Source of the DNA: a virus
Virus record (IMG/VR): IMGVR_UViG_3300028581_000170
Location: 1 to 29,845 of that record
DNA length: 29,845 nt
Strand: one strand, 5' to 3'
This document shows positions 23,727 to 29,845 of the stretch, one piece after another (the first letter of the stretch is position 1; the number at the start of each line of letters is the position of its first letter). A model generated the notes under the pieces. The model was given only the letters and a program-made list of their open reading frames with translations. It was not told where the DNA came from and did not search any database. The position numbers were made by a program, and so were the translations under genes.

Positions 23727-24569
23727 CTACACAATCTCTATTTTTTTTAGTACATTATGAAACCTTGTTTCATTTTCAGAATCTATACTGTACGCTGCTT
23801 TATAATATGGAACATCATCAGTTTCAAATGGTAAAAGTTTTAAATTTGATAAATCTATACCATGATATTTTTCAAACTTTTCACCTTTAATCTCTTTATT
23901 TTTTATCATTAGCATAAGTTTATTATACCCGTGATATTTTGAATATGGTAAATATTTTTTTTCTTTATATATTTTATCATAAAATAAATCATTCATGCTT
24001 TTTATTTTAAATCCATGCTCATTAAATAAAATAGAAAGAACTAGTTGATCTCCATATTTTTTTAAAAATTTTGATTTTGATAAAAAAATAGCATTTGACA
24101 TTTTTAAAAAAATAAAATCTTTATTTATCCACTGAGATTCAGTTATTGTTTGTGATATTTTATAATTTTCTTTAATAAAAAATTTATCGATATTTAAAGA
24201 TATTATGTTTTTTCCAGAAACTATATCTTTATCTCCACATTCTTTTATTAATTCGCTATCCCATCCAAATTTAAAAATAGTTGAGTCAGAAATAGATAAA
24301 AAATAATCAAAATTTCCGAATAAACTCATAAGTCTATAATAATAAATTCCTTTTCTATCATCCCACTGAACATGGGTATATTTTATGTTAGAATCTTTAT
24401 TAAATATCTCTGATCTATCTACTGTGTTTTGATCATAAATATCAATAAAAATATTGTTAATAGAATTTTTTTTTAAATTTATGCAAAAATCTAATAAGTC
24501 TTTATTTTTATAAGAATAAAGAAATACTTTAATTTTTTTTATGCTAATGGAATCCAATGCTGTTCCCAT
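23727..24569 (-). CDS. GT-A glycosyltransferase-like protein
   Basis: A 280-residue protein. The N-terminal part fits a GT-A Rossmann-like fold: IKVFLYSYKNKDLLDFCINLKKNS, then IFIDIYDQNT, and a nucleotide-sugar-like region WDDRKGIYYYRLMSLFGNFDYFLSISDSTIF...GWDSELI. This order resembles the GlcNAc-transferase family PF11397 (a YR...L...dYflqiDsH..F...WD pattern), with an SDS in place of a DxD. The C-terminal 100 residues are Lys- and Tyr-rich and not recognised. It overlaps the previous gene by 31 bases if ATG at 24569 is used; TTG at 24557 would give a shorter overlap. The island context suggests that it glycosylates a target first hydroxylated by a neighbouring oxygenase; this is inference. 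Confidence 0.5.
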   Translation of the reverse strand: MGTALDSISIKKIKVFLYSYKNKDLLDFCINLKKNSINNIFIDIYDQNTVDRSEIFNKDSNIKYTHVQWDDRKGIYYYRLMSLFGNFDYFLSISDSTIFKFGWDSELIKECGDKDIVSGKNIISLNIDKFFIKENYKISQTITESQWINKDFIFLKMSNAIFLSKSKFLKKYGDQLVLSILFNEHGFKIKSMNDLFYDKIYKEKKYLPYSKYHGYNKLMLMIKNKEIKGEKFEKYHGIDLSNLKLLPFETDDVPYYKAAYSIDSENETRFHNVLKKIEIV

Positions 24570-25186
24570 CCTTGCATAAGTCCCTTAAATGGAACTACAT
24601 CATATGCAATAGTAATTCTTGGCCCTTCCCAATCCCAATCACCCATAGCATGTGGATGGCCAGTTTCTGAAAGAATTGCACGATTATCTTTATTGTGGTT
24701 TTCAATTACATTATCAAAAACATTATAGTGCGTAATTGATGGCTCTGCCTTGACCGCATAATAACCATGAAACCATGGGGCTCCTCTGCCACCATGTTCG
24801 TGCCAGTCTAGTTTACCAATATGGTTATAATTTATATTAAACCATGCCTGTGTCCAAAATTCTTCTTTTTCAAAATCTATTTCATAGTGGTTACAAGCAT
24901 CAATTGTCATTGACCTAACAGACTTAAACAGTTTGTGTATTCCTGGATGGTAAAACTGAAATGCATTATACTTGTTCCATTTTGATGTTGTTATGCTTCC
25001 AGCGCCATCCCAAATTGTTTTTTCATTATTGTCATTTTGAAGAATTTCTCCTTTTTCAATTCTGTCATATTGTATTTGTAAAAAATTAGCCAAATCGCCA
25101 AGATCGTTGTCTAGTTGTCTTTCAAAAAACTTGTGTGTTTTGTTAGAGTTTAAACTTATTTGATCTTTAAAGAAATCATTATTCAT
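24539..25186 (-). CDS. Divergent 2OG/Fe(II) oxygenase-like protein (HxH variant)
   Basis: A 215-residue protein. The second half has a jelly-roll oxygenase layout: WHEHGG (His129 and His131 on either side of Glu130), APWFHGYYAVKAEPSITHYNVF, and a late GHPHAMGDWDWEGPRITIAYDVVP with candidate His177/His179 and Arg190. The usual HxD is missing; an HxH near SG-YY is known in the PF13759-like family, so it may be a member of that group, or an inactive relative. The ATG at 25186 lies one base after the upstream stop codon and has AAAAGG 7 bases before it; a longer version starting at 25258 would overlap the previous gene by 71 bases and is less likely. Confidence 0.6.
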   Translation of the reverse strand: MNNDFFKDQISLNSNKTHKFFERQLDNDLGDLANFLQIQYDRIEKGEILQNDNNEKTIWDGAGSITTSKWNKYNAFQFYHPGIHKLFKSVRSMTIDACNHYEIDFEKEEFWTQAWFNINYNHIGKLDWHEHGGRGAPWFHGYYAVKAEPSITHYNVFDNVIENHNKDNRAILSETGHPHAMGDWDWEGPRITIAYDVVPFKGLMQGWEQHWIPLA

Positions 25187-25187
25187 T

Positions 25188-25898
25188 TTAATACCTTTTC
25201 CTTTGCCAAGTAGTTTTTTTGTAATGTCCCGTGATATGAGACCTTCTTTTTTCTTCACGTATCCTATGTTTTAAAACTGATTCTTCTGATAAATCAATTT
25301 CTAGATCCCACTCCTCTCTTTTAATTGGTATCATTTGAAATATGGGAGTCCCCTTTTCTATTTTACCAATAAAATTTCTTTTAATAAATAAAGGAATAAA
25401 TGCTGGTAGCGCCCAAATATCAGAGTCAACAATTGCTGATGGAACATAAAATGGTAAATCTGGTCTGTTTAGTGGGTGCGTAATTATAGTTGAGTAATCC
25501 TTTGGTGTTTCCCAGTACCAATTCATTTTAACACCAAACTGTATTGGATGACAGTCTTGTGGTATTGCTTGATCAACATCTGGACGTATATCCATAATAT
25601 TTAATTCTGCATTCCAAGAAACTATCGGTTTTCCATCTTCTTTGATATCAACATATACATCATCCTCTAAAAGATACATATATCCAGATGTCATGGCATC
25701 TAAAAATGGCAAACATAGTTTTGTTGAAACATCTGAGCCATCAGATCCACGATCATTAATTGGATTTAAATATTCTAAATCGTGACTAGTCCCATGCCTA
25801 TATCCAGCCAAATCCTTATACCATTCTGGAATAACAGATTTTGATTTTACTGGAACAACCTTGTCTTTTTGTTCTTTATTGCTATCAAGGCCAACCAT
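25188..25898 (-). CDS. DUF6065-like protein, paralog 1
   Basis: A 236-residue protein related to the 251-residue gene at 27122-27877: both have IPEWYK near the start, a K.C..(I/F)(L/S)D.....GY segment, a central aromatic 'P...G..MNW' or 'INMIWL' strand, a 'FIKRNF.GKI.KGTPIFQMIP.KRE' or 'FVKKNYKGIIKKGTPLIQVIPFKRE' strand pair, and a basic C-terminus. The order of these pieces resembles DUF6065 proteins of aquatic phages, a beta-rich family without known function. I chose the ATG at 25898, just after the preceding stop (TAAAATG, the same arrangement as the next gene's start); ATG at 25916 is also possible. No catalytic motif is visible. Confidence 0.5.
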   Translation of the reverse strand: MVGLDSNKEQKDKVVPVKSKSVIPEWYKDLAGYRHGTSHDLEYLNPINDRGSDGSDVSTKLCLPFLDAMTSGYMYLLEDDVYVDIKEDGKPIVSWNAELNIMDIRPDVDQAIPQDCHPIQFGVKMNWYWETPKDYSTIITHPLNRPDLPFYVPSAIVDSDIWALPAFIPLFIKRNFIGKIEKGTPIFQMIPIKREEWDLEIDLSEESVLKHRIREEKRRSHITGHYKKTTWQRKRY

Positions 25899-25899
25899 T

Positions 25900-26547
25900 T
25901 TAAACACTTTCTTCATATTCTTTTATAACTCTCTCTTGAATATCTTTATTGTCAATAATTATATCGTACATTATAGTGCCAATATCAACTATACCATATT
26001 TTTCTGTTTTCATATGTTCCCCGCTATTTTTTATTGAAAAATCTATAAAGGGTGTATTTATAAAAAAATCATCAAAATTTCTTTTAAAAAATGCTATTTC
26101 TTTTGTATAAACATCAAAAATTTTGCTACTTGATTGAACCTTAAAAATACCATCAAATTCTATTGTCCAAGGAACATAAAATTTATAAATTTTTTCATTA
26201 TTTAAATTATTATAATTAGATGAAGATGGATAAAACTGTCTTTGCCAACATTTATCAAGCATATATAAAGATTCTTTTTTATTTTCAACCCAAATTTCGG
26301 CATGTGTTTTTTGTCTTAAAATTATTTTATTATCTTGTTTAATTAGTTCTGGCTTATTATAAAAATATTCAACATATGGATTTACTGGAACCAATATTTT
26401 ATTTTTATATTTTGTTTTTAGTAGACTGCTATTTGAAAATTGTGAAATCATTTTTGATTCTTTAACTAATTCACTAAAACTTTTATTTTCTGAATTAATC
26501 CAATATTTAGATCCAAGCCTATTGTTATTTTCAAATAATGAAACCAT
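25900..26547 (-). CDS. Unknown protein of the oxygenase island
   Basis: A 215-residue, Lys/Asn/Phe-rich protein that I do not recognise. The C-terminal half (VPWTIEFDGIFKV, KEIAFFKRNF, FIDFSIKNSG, VDIGTIMYDIIID) has the rhythm of a beta sandwich and loosely recalls the DUF6065-like neighbours, whose 'KGTP..Q.IP' strand could correspond to its IGTIMYDIII. It may be a third, far-diverged member of that group. Its start shares a base with the upstream stop codon (TAATG), and its stop lies one base before the next start, so it is tightly coupled to both. Confidence 0.55.
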   Translation of the reverse strand: MVSLFENNNRLGSKYWINSENKSFSELVKESKMISQFSNSSLLKTKYKNKILVPVNPYVEYFYNKPELIKQDNKIILRQKTHAEIWVENKKESLYMLDKCWQRQFYPSSSNYNNLNNEKIYKFYVPWTIEFDGIFKVQSSSKIFDVYTKEIAFFKRNFDDFFINTPFIDFSIKNSGEHMKTEKYGIVDIGTIMYDIIIDNKDIQERVIKEYEESV

Positions 26548-27125
26548 TATAGATAAATATTTTCATCAAAGTTAAATCTAAATATTATGTTAGTAATAAA
26601 TTCCTGATCATTAAACTTTTTAAACAATCTTGAATGCTTTTGTTGATTACCCCAAAAAATAAGCGCTTGATTGTCTGATAACACATAATCTACATTTTCT
26701 ACACGTATTGCCCAATCAGTATTTGATTCTAATTGATAATCAACCATAATTGTATCTTTGTCTTCGGTATGATCTATATGCTCAGTAAGTTTTGGGTTGC
26801 CTAAATTTTTATTATACATCATAACTGTTGAAGACTTGCAATATTTATATCCAATTAAATTATTTTCTACAAGTTTTTCAGATATTTCATTAATAATTTT
26901 TTCTGGTATTTTTAAGTTTTGTAAATCAATTCTTGCAAAATCTGATTTAACAACACCTATGGTGTCTTCTTTTTTATGAACATACCTGGGGTCTTCTTTT
27001 TTTAATGAATAATGAGTTCCAGATTCTACCCAAATGTTTTCTCTTTTTAATTCTAAATTGATAATATCTTTTATTAAAAGAATGCTTTCTTGTGTCAATA
27101 AATCATCTATTACTATATTTTTCAT
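26547..27125 (-). CDS. 2OG/Fe(II) oxygenase-like protein
   Basis: A 192-residue protein with His116 and Asp118 in TEHIDHTEDKDTIMVDYQL, RVENVDYVLSDNQALIFWG as the central strands, and His164 in QQKHSRLF as distal iron ligand. The usual Arg for 2-oxoglutarate is not obvious at the expected distance (Arg183 in NIIFRF is a candidate), so the cosubstrate site may differ. The ATG overlaps the upstream stop by 4 bases (ATGA). It is quite unlike the other oxygenases in sequence. Substrate unknown. Confidence 0.68.
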   Translation of the reverse strand: MKNIVIDDLLTQESILLIKDIINLELKRENIWVESGTHYSLKKEDPRYVHKKEDTIGVVKSDFARIDLQNLKIPEKIINEISEKLVENNLIGYKYCKSSTVMMYNKNLGNPKLTEHIDHTEDKDTIMVDYQLESNTDWAIRVENVDYVLSDNQALIFWGNQQKHSRLFKKFNDQEFITNIIFRFNFDENIYL

Positions 27126-27877
27126 TTGTATTTTTTAGACTTCCAAAATAAATTTTTATATCCAGAACTAAAACTTGTTCTTATTGTTGCATCTTGCTCG
27201 TCTAATTTTTTTACAATATCTGGATCTCTTATAATTTCATAATTAAAATCTTCTCTTTTAAAAGGTATTACTTGAATTAAAGGAGTTCCTTTTTTAATGA
27301 TTCCCTTATAATTTTTTTTAACAAAAAATGAAAATAAACCAGTACTTAAAAATTCATCGGTATCTATTACACCTGGAACTGACATCAATGGAGACTCGTC
27401 TCCTAACATTGGATTTATAAATAAACAACTATATCCAGGCTTAGTTTTAACTAACCAAATCATGTTTATTCTTAATAAATCTCTTACATAAAAATCTTTA
27501 TCAATAGGCATTTTTTCATACTGAAATTCTTTATGATGTCCAGTTACTGCTCTTGTAAAAACATGATATGATCCAGGAACTTCTTGTTTTAATGTTTGTC
27601 CATCTGTAGTATCCAAATAAATATCAAATGGTGCTTTTAAAATATATCCCATTAATAAAACATCTGATATTGCCATACATTTTTTAACTGTTATATTTTG
27701 AAATCCATTTTTTGGCGTTTTATCATTGTCTTGATATGAAAACTGTGACTTATACCATTCTGGAATATTTTTTGATAATGGCTCTGGCTCTGGGAATGCT
27801 TTACCCATTTTTGGTAGTGAAGAAATAAAAGAAATATTGTAATCTTTTTTATCAATATTTTCTTGATCGTTTGCCAT
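27122..27877 (-). CDS. DUF6065-like protein, paralog 2, first gene of the island
   Basis: A 251-residue protein, paralogous to the gene at 25188-25898 (shared IPEWYK, GY, 'F.VKKNYKGIIKKGTPLIQVIPFKRE' and basic ends). The middle part (INMIWLVKTKPGYSCLFINPMLGDESPLMSVPGVIDTDEF) has the 'g.s.lf.~P......pG.~dtd' order seen in DUF6065 proteins of marine and freshwater phages. It has an AGGGGG ribosome site about 8 bases before the ATG and is the first gene behind the strongest promoter in the window. The two paralogs frame an oxygenase and an unknown protein. Function unknown; a beta-sandwich binding or structural role is possible. Confidence 0.5.
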   Translation of the reverse strand: MANDQENIDKKDYNISFISSLPKMGKAFPEPEPLSKNIPEWYKSQFSYQDNDKTPKNGFQNITVKKCMAISDVLLMGYILKAPFDIYLDTTDGQTLKQEVPGSYHVFTRAVTGHHKEFQYEKMPIDKDFYVRDLLRINMIWLVKTKPGYSCLFINPMLGDESPLMSVPGVIDTDEFLSTGLFSFFVKKNYKGIIKKGTPLIQVIPFKREDFNYEIIRDPDIVKKLDEQDATIRTSFSSGYKNLFWKSKKYK

Positions 27878-27897
27878 AAATACCCCCTAACAAAACT

Positions 27898-27926
27898 ATT
27901 ATATCAGATAGATATTAGTGTGGCAA
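27898..27926 (-). promoter_or_regulatory. Strong promoter for the oxygenase island
   Basis: On the minus strand TTGCCA (27921-27926, 5/6 to consensus), 17-base spacer, TATAAT (27898-27903, 6/6), with TGA completing an extended -10 (TGATATAAT). It overlaps the 3' end of the Hint-domain gene. Leader about 14 bases with an AGGGGG ribosome site. The best promoter match in the window. Confidence 0.8.
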
Positions 27927-29180
27927 AGATTCCAAAACAAGCATTTGTTCTGTAAAGAAGTTATCATGTGGTTCACAGTGAATTGAAATATTATTTTGAT
28001 CAACAGCAATATCTTCAACAATTTCAATATCTACAAAGTCATTTGCTTCATAAGAATATCTTTGATATGTATTGTCTATTTCATCTACTTTTATAAACTT
28101 TATGACAGCATCTTTCTTTGTTAAGATATAGTGTGTTGGAGTAAATATGTCTCCATCTATATAAACATATGTTGATCCAGAGTTTTGTAGAACAGATGTA
28201 ACAGTTGTTTCTACAATGTTTGCAGTAAAGTTGTCTGGGTTAGATGTCCAAGATAACCATTCTTGATCATCCATTCCTGATGGAATGTCTAATCCTAAAA
28301 GAACATCCCCTACTTCAACCTCTCCAGCAGGCTTTAATCCATTTGGAGTTCTAACTTTTGTTGCAACATCGATTGAGTTAGACCAACCAGCACTAAACCC
28401 ATATCCACCGCCACCGCCACCAGGTCCAAAGTAGGCTCCACCGAATGAGAATACTGGTGGTGCTGGTGAGAATCCGAATGGAGTAAATCCAAACGGACTA
28501 AATCCAAACGGAGCAGGAGCAAATCCAAACGGAGAAAATCCAAACGGAGTAAAGGAGAATGTTGTAGTTATATTATTTGATGAACTAGATGTTCCAGAGT
28601 TTCCATTAGCATTTGTTGCATAAACAGTGTATGTTTGTGCTGTTCCTGCTTCTTGACCAACTGCTACTGATGTAGATGCAGTTGATCCAGATTTACCATC
28701 ACTTGATGCCCAAGTGTAACCAGTTATTGCTGATCCGCCATCTGCTGGTGCTGACCAGGAAACGTCATCTTGATTAGCATTTGGAGATGAAGCGCTTGGT
28801 GCTGAAGGAGTTGCTGGTACAGTTGTTGCTGTAACAGAACTAGATGGTGAAGATGCTTCTGATGTTCCAACAGCATTAGTTGCAGTAACTGTAATAGTTG
28901 TAACTACTCCAGAGCCAAACCCTGTAATTGTTAAAGGAGATGATGAACCTGTTGCACTATGTGTTACGCCATGCACGGAACAATATCCAGAGGCTGTAAA
29001 AGATGTTATTTCTGCTCCATTATTTGAGCCTGCTGTAAAAGTTACAATTACAGCACCATTATTATATGGGCGAGCAGTTCCAACGTTTGATGCAGAAACA
29101 CTTACAGGTGCACTAGGCCTTCCTGCACCTTGAAAACCAAGGCCTCTAACACTTGCTGATCTGCCACCAATTATAGGCAT
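27915..29180 (-). CDS. Tail-tip/fibre protein with two Fn3-like domains, PFGF repeats and Hint domain
   Basis: A 421-residue protein in four parts. Residues about 22-120 and 123-208 are Thr/Ser-rich beta sandwiches of Fn3 type (PSAPVSVSAS..., VTATNAVGTSEAS; PATPSAPSAS..., VYATNANGNSGTS). Residues 209-250 contain PFGF repeats, followed by a glycine run (252-259). Residues about 266-418 look like a Hint (Hedgehog/intein) domain: Ser269-IDVATKVRTPNG as block A, KPAGEVEVGDVLLGLD, TPTHYILT (347-354, His350) as block B, and a final HDNFFTEQMLVLES. The usual C-terminal His-Asn is absent and the domain ends the protein, so splicing is unlikely; N-S acyl shift or cleavage remains possible. It follows a tail-fibre-like gene and has an AAGGAG ribosome site. 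Probably a virion surface protein. Confidence 0.75.
   Translation of the reverse strand: MPIIGGRSASVRGLGFQGAGRPSAPVSVSASNVGTARPYNNGAVIVTFTAGSNNGAEITSFTASGYCSVHGVTHSATGSSSPLTITGFGSGVVTTITVTATNAVGTSEASSPSSSVTATTVPATPSAPSASSPNANQDDVSWSAPADGGSAITGYTWASSDGKSGSTASTSVAVGQEAGTAQTYTVYATNANGNSGTSSSSNNITTTFSFTPFGFSPFGFAPAPFGFSPFGFTPFGFSPAPPVFSFGGAYFGPGGGGGGYGFSAGWSNSIDVATKVRTPNGLKPAGEVEVGDVLLGLDIPSGMDDQEWLSWTSNPDNFTANIVETTVTSVLQNSGSTYVYIDGDIFTPTHYILTKKDAVIKFIKVDEIDNTYQRYSYEANDFVDIEIVEDIAVDQNNISIHCEPHDNFFTEQMLVLESLPH
28471..28550 (-). repeat. Tandem 15-base repeat encoding PFGF units
   Basis: Five copies of a roughly 15-base unit (plus strand AATCCAAACGGAGTA with few changes, starting near 28471, 28486, 28501, 28522 and 28537), the third and fourth separated by 6 extra bases. 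They encode PFGFS, PFGFA, PFGFS, PFGFT and PFGFS. Near-identity at DNA level suggests recent slippage or duplication. Confidence 0.8.
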
Positions 29181-29191
29181 TTATTTTCTCC

Positions 29192-29845
29192 TTATGCAAA
29201 TCTTGTCTGTGAACCGAATACCGTAAAGGTTGCGCTTCCTGTCTTTACTATTGTGTAAGAGTAAATATCAATACTGTTTGCATTTCCTGCAGATGGTGCT
29301 GTTCCGTTTTGCCATTTTGGAGTTACTGCTGATCCATCAACTGTAAATCCAGTTGCACTGTATGGAGTTCCTCCGTTTGTTGCAAAAAATACAACTGTAA
29401 TAGAGTCATTTGTTGCAAGACTATTATTTAAAGTATTGCTTCCATCACCACGAACATTGAGTGTCCAATTGCCAGTAGCATTGCCAGTAGAGTATAGAAC
29501 TCCACTTGTTAAAACATCTAAGTTAACTGTTCCAGATGCACCAGTTCCAGAAACTGACCATCTTTCTTCTGGTCCTGTTAAGATTGGATTAACTTCTACT
29601 GCATTTGTAAGTGTTGGTGCAGTTGCAAATACTAGTGATCCAGATCCAGTTTCATCTGAGATAACTCCTGCAAGTTCTGAAGAAGATGTTGCAGCCAGTG
29701 CTGAAATCTTGCTTGCTGTAGTAATACCATTTGTTACTGTTGCAGCATTTCCAGTGTACTGTGTTGCTGATAGAACTTCAGTTCCATTAATTTTTAATAC
29801 CTTGCCAGAAGCAAGATCCATGTGCTCAGAAGATGTCCATGAATC
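29192..29845 (-). CDS. Tail-fibre-like protein, C-terminal part (5' end beyond the window)
   Basis: The frame remains open through the right edge (the eight codons before the ATG at 29821 read DSWTSSEH), so the ATG is probably internal and the gene starts outside the window. The first visible residues, SWTSSEHMDLASGKVLKINGTEVLSA, are a typical tail fibre linker (SEHLdLA.GK.YkInGtsVLs). A Ser/Thr/Gly-rich beta region follows, and the last 90 residues (about 120-209 from the ATG: NVRGDGSNTLNN, SITVVFFATNGGTPY, ANSIDIYSYTIVKTGSATFTVFGS) form a compact sandwich seen at the ends of phage fibres and sheath-like spikes. It probably contributes to host recognition. Functional family well supported; the exact role is not. 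Confidence 0.75.
   Translation of the reverse strand, partial: DSWTSSEHMDLASGKVLKINGTEVLSATQYTGNAATVTNGITTASKISALAATSSSELAGVISDETGSGSLVFATAPTLTNAVEVNPILTGPEERWSVSGTGASGTVNLDVLTSGVLYSTGNATGNWTLNVRGDGSNTLNNSLATNDSITVVFFATNGGTPYSATGFTVDGSAVTPKWQNGTAPSAGNANSIDIYSYTIVKTGSATFTVFGSQTRFA

Noticed and set aside
28373-28400. Intein inside the Fn3/Hint protein
   Set aside because: There is no C-terminal His-Asn and no extein after it; the Hint domain ends the protein, so protein splicing is not supported.
28471-28550. CRISPR-like array of short repeats
   Set aside because: The units are 15-base tandem copies without unique spacers and encode in-frame PFGF repeats of a structural protein.
1-29845. tRNA genes, insertion sequences or integrase and attachment sites
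   Set aside because: No cloverleaf-like sequence, transposase-like protein or terminal repeats could be recognised; gaps between genes are too short to hold most of them.

Overview
The window looks like part of the genome of a tailed phage with a siphovirus plan: a long tape measure protein, paired tail assembly chaperones, one tail tube protein and no sheath gene in view. It is AT-rich and every supported gene lies on the minus strand, so transcription runs from high to low coordinates. The portal, protease-scaffold and capsid genes resemble the PBSX/Xkd type head module. A B12-dependent ribonucleotide reductase, leaderless-looking starts and actinophage-like structural proteins suggest an actinobacterial host, perhaps an aquatic one, but the window does not prove this. 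No terminase, lysis, integrase or replication gene is visible, so this is an interior piece of a longer genome.

Layout in the direction of transcription. (1) 29845-27915: the end of a tail-fibre-like gene, then a protein with two Fn3-like domains, a PFGF repeat stretch and a C-terminal Hint domain. (2) 27877-21079: a tightly packed ten-gene island behind its own strong promoter. It holds five divergent 2-oxoglutarate/Fe(II) oxygenase-like proteins, a GT-A glycosyltransferase-like protein, a sulfotransferase-like P-loop protein, two paralogous DUF6065-like proteins and one unknown protein. (3) 20904-17757: a cobalamin cassette made of an adenosylcobalamin-dependent ribonucleotide reductase, an exported DUF4430 (transcobalamin-C-like) protein, an overlooked 54-residue gene and a PduO-type cobalamin adenosyltransferase. 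(4) 17721-14080: a 1213-residue virion-type protein with a LamG-like domain. (5) 14061-9551: the head module, with a small pre-portal protein, portal, protease-scaffold fusion containing an internal scaffold start, and major capsid protein. (6) 9459-1: connector and tail genes, namely a small SAP/HeH-like protein, connector, stopper, neck protein, tail terminator, tail tube, two chaperones and the tape measure protein, which runs off the left end.

How the parts may work together. The reductase cassette would make dNTPs with a cofactor activated by the phage itself and perhaps gathered by the exported DUF4430 protein. The oxygenase island sits next to tail-fibre genes and may modify virion or host surface molecules. 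Expression appears to be set by a repeated extended -10 promoter (TGN then TATAAT-like) found in nine intergenic gaps, with hairpin terminators after the capsid and tail tube genes. Two genes that must make a scarce long product and an abundant short product (protease/scaffold and the chaperone pair) seem to use the same device: a leaderless start for the long form and a strong Shine-Dalgarno start for the short form.
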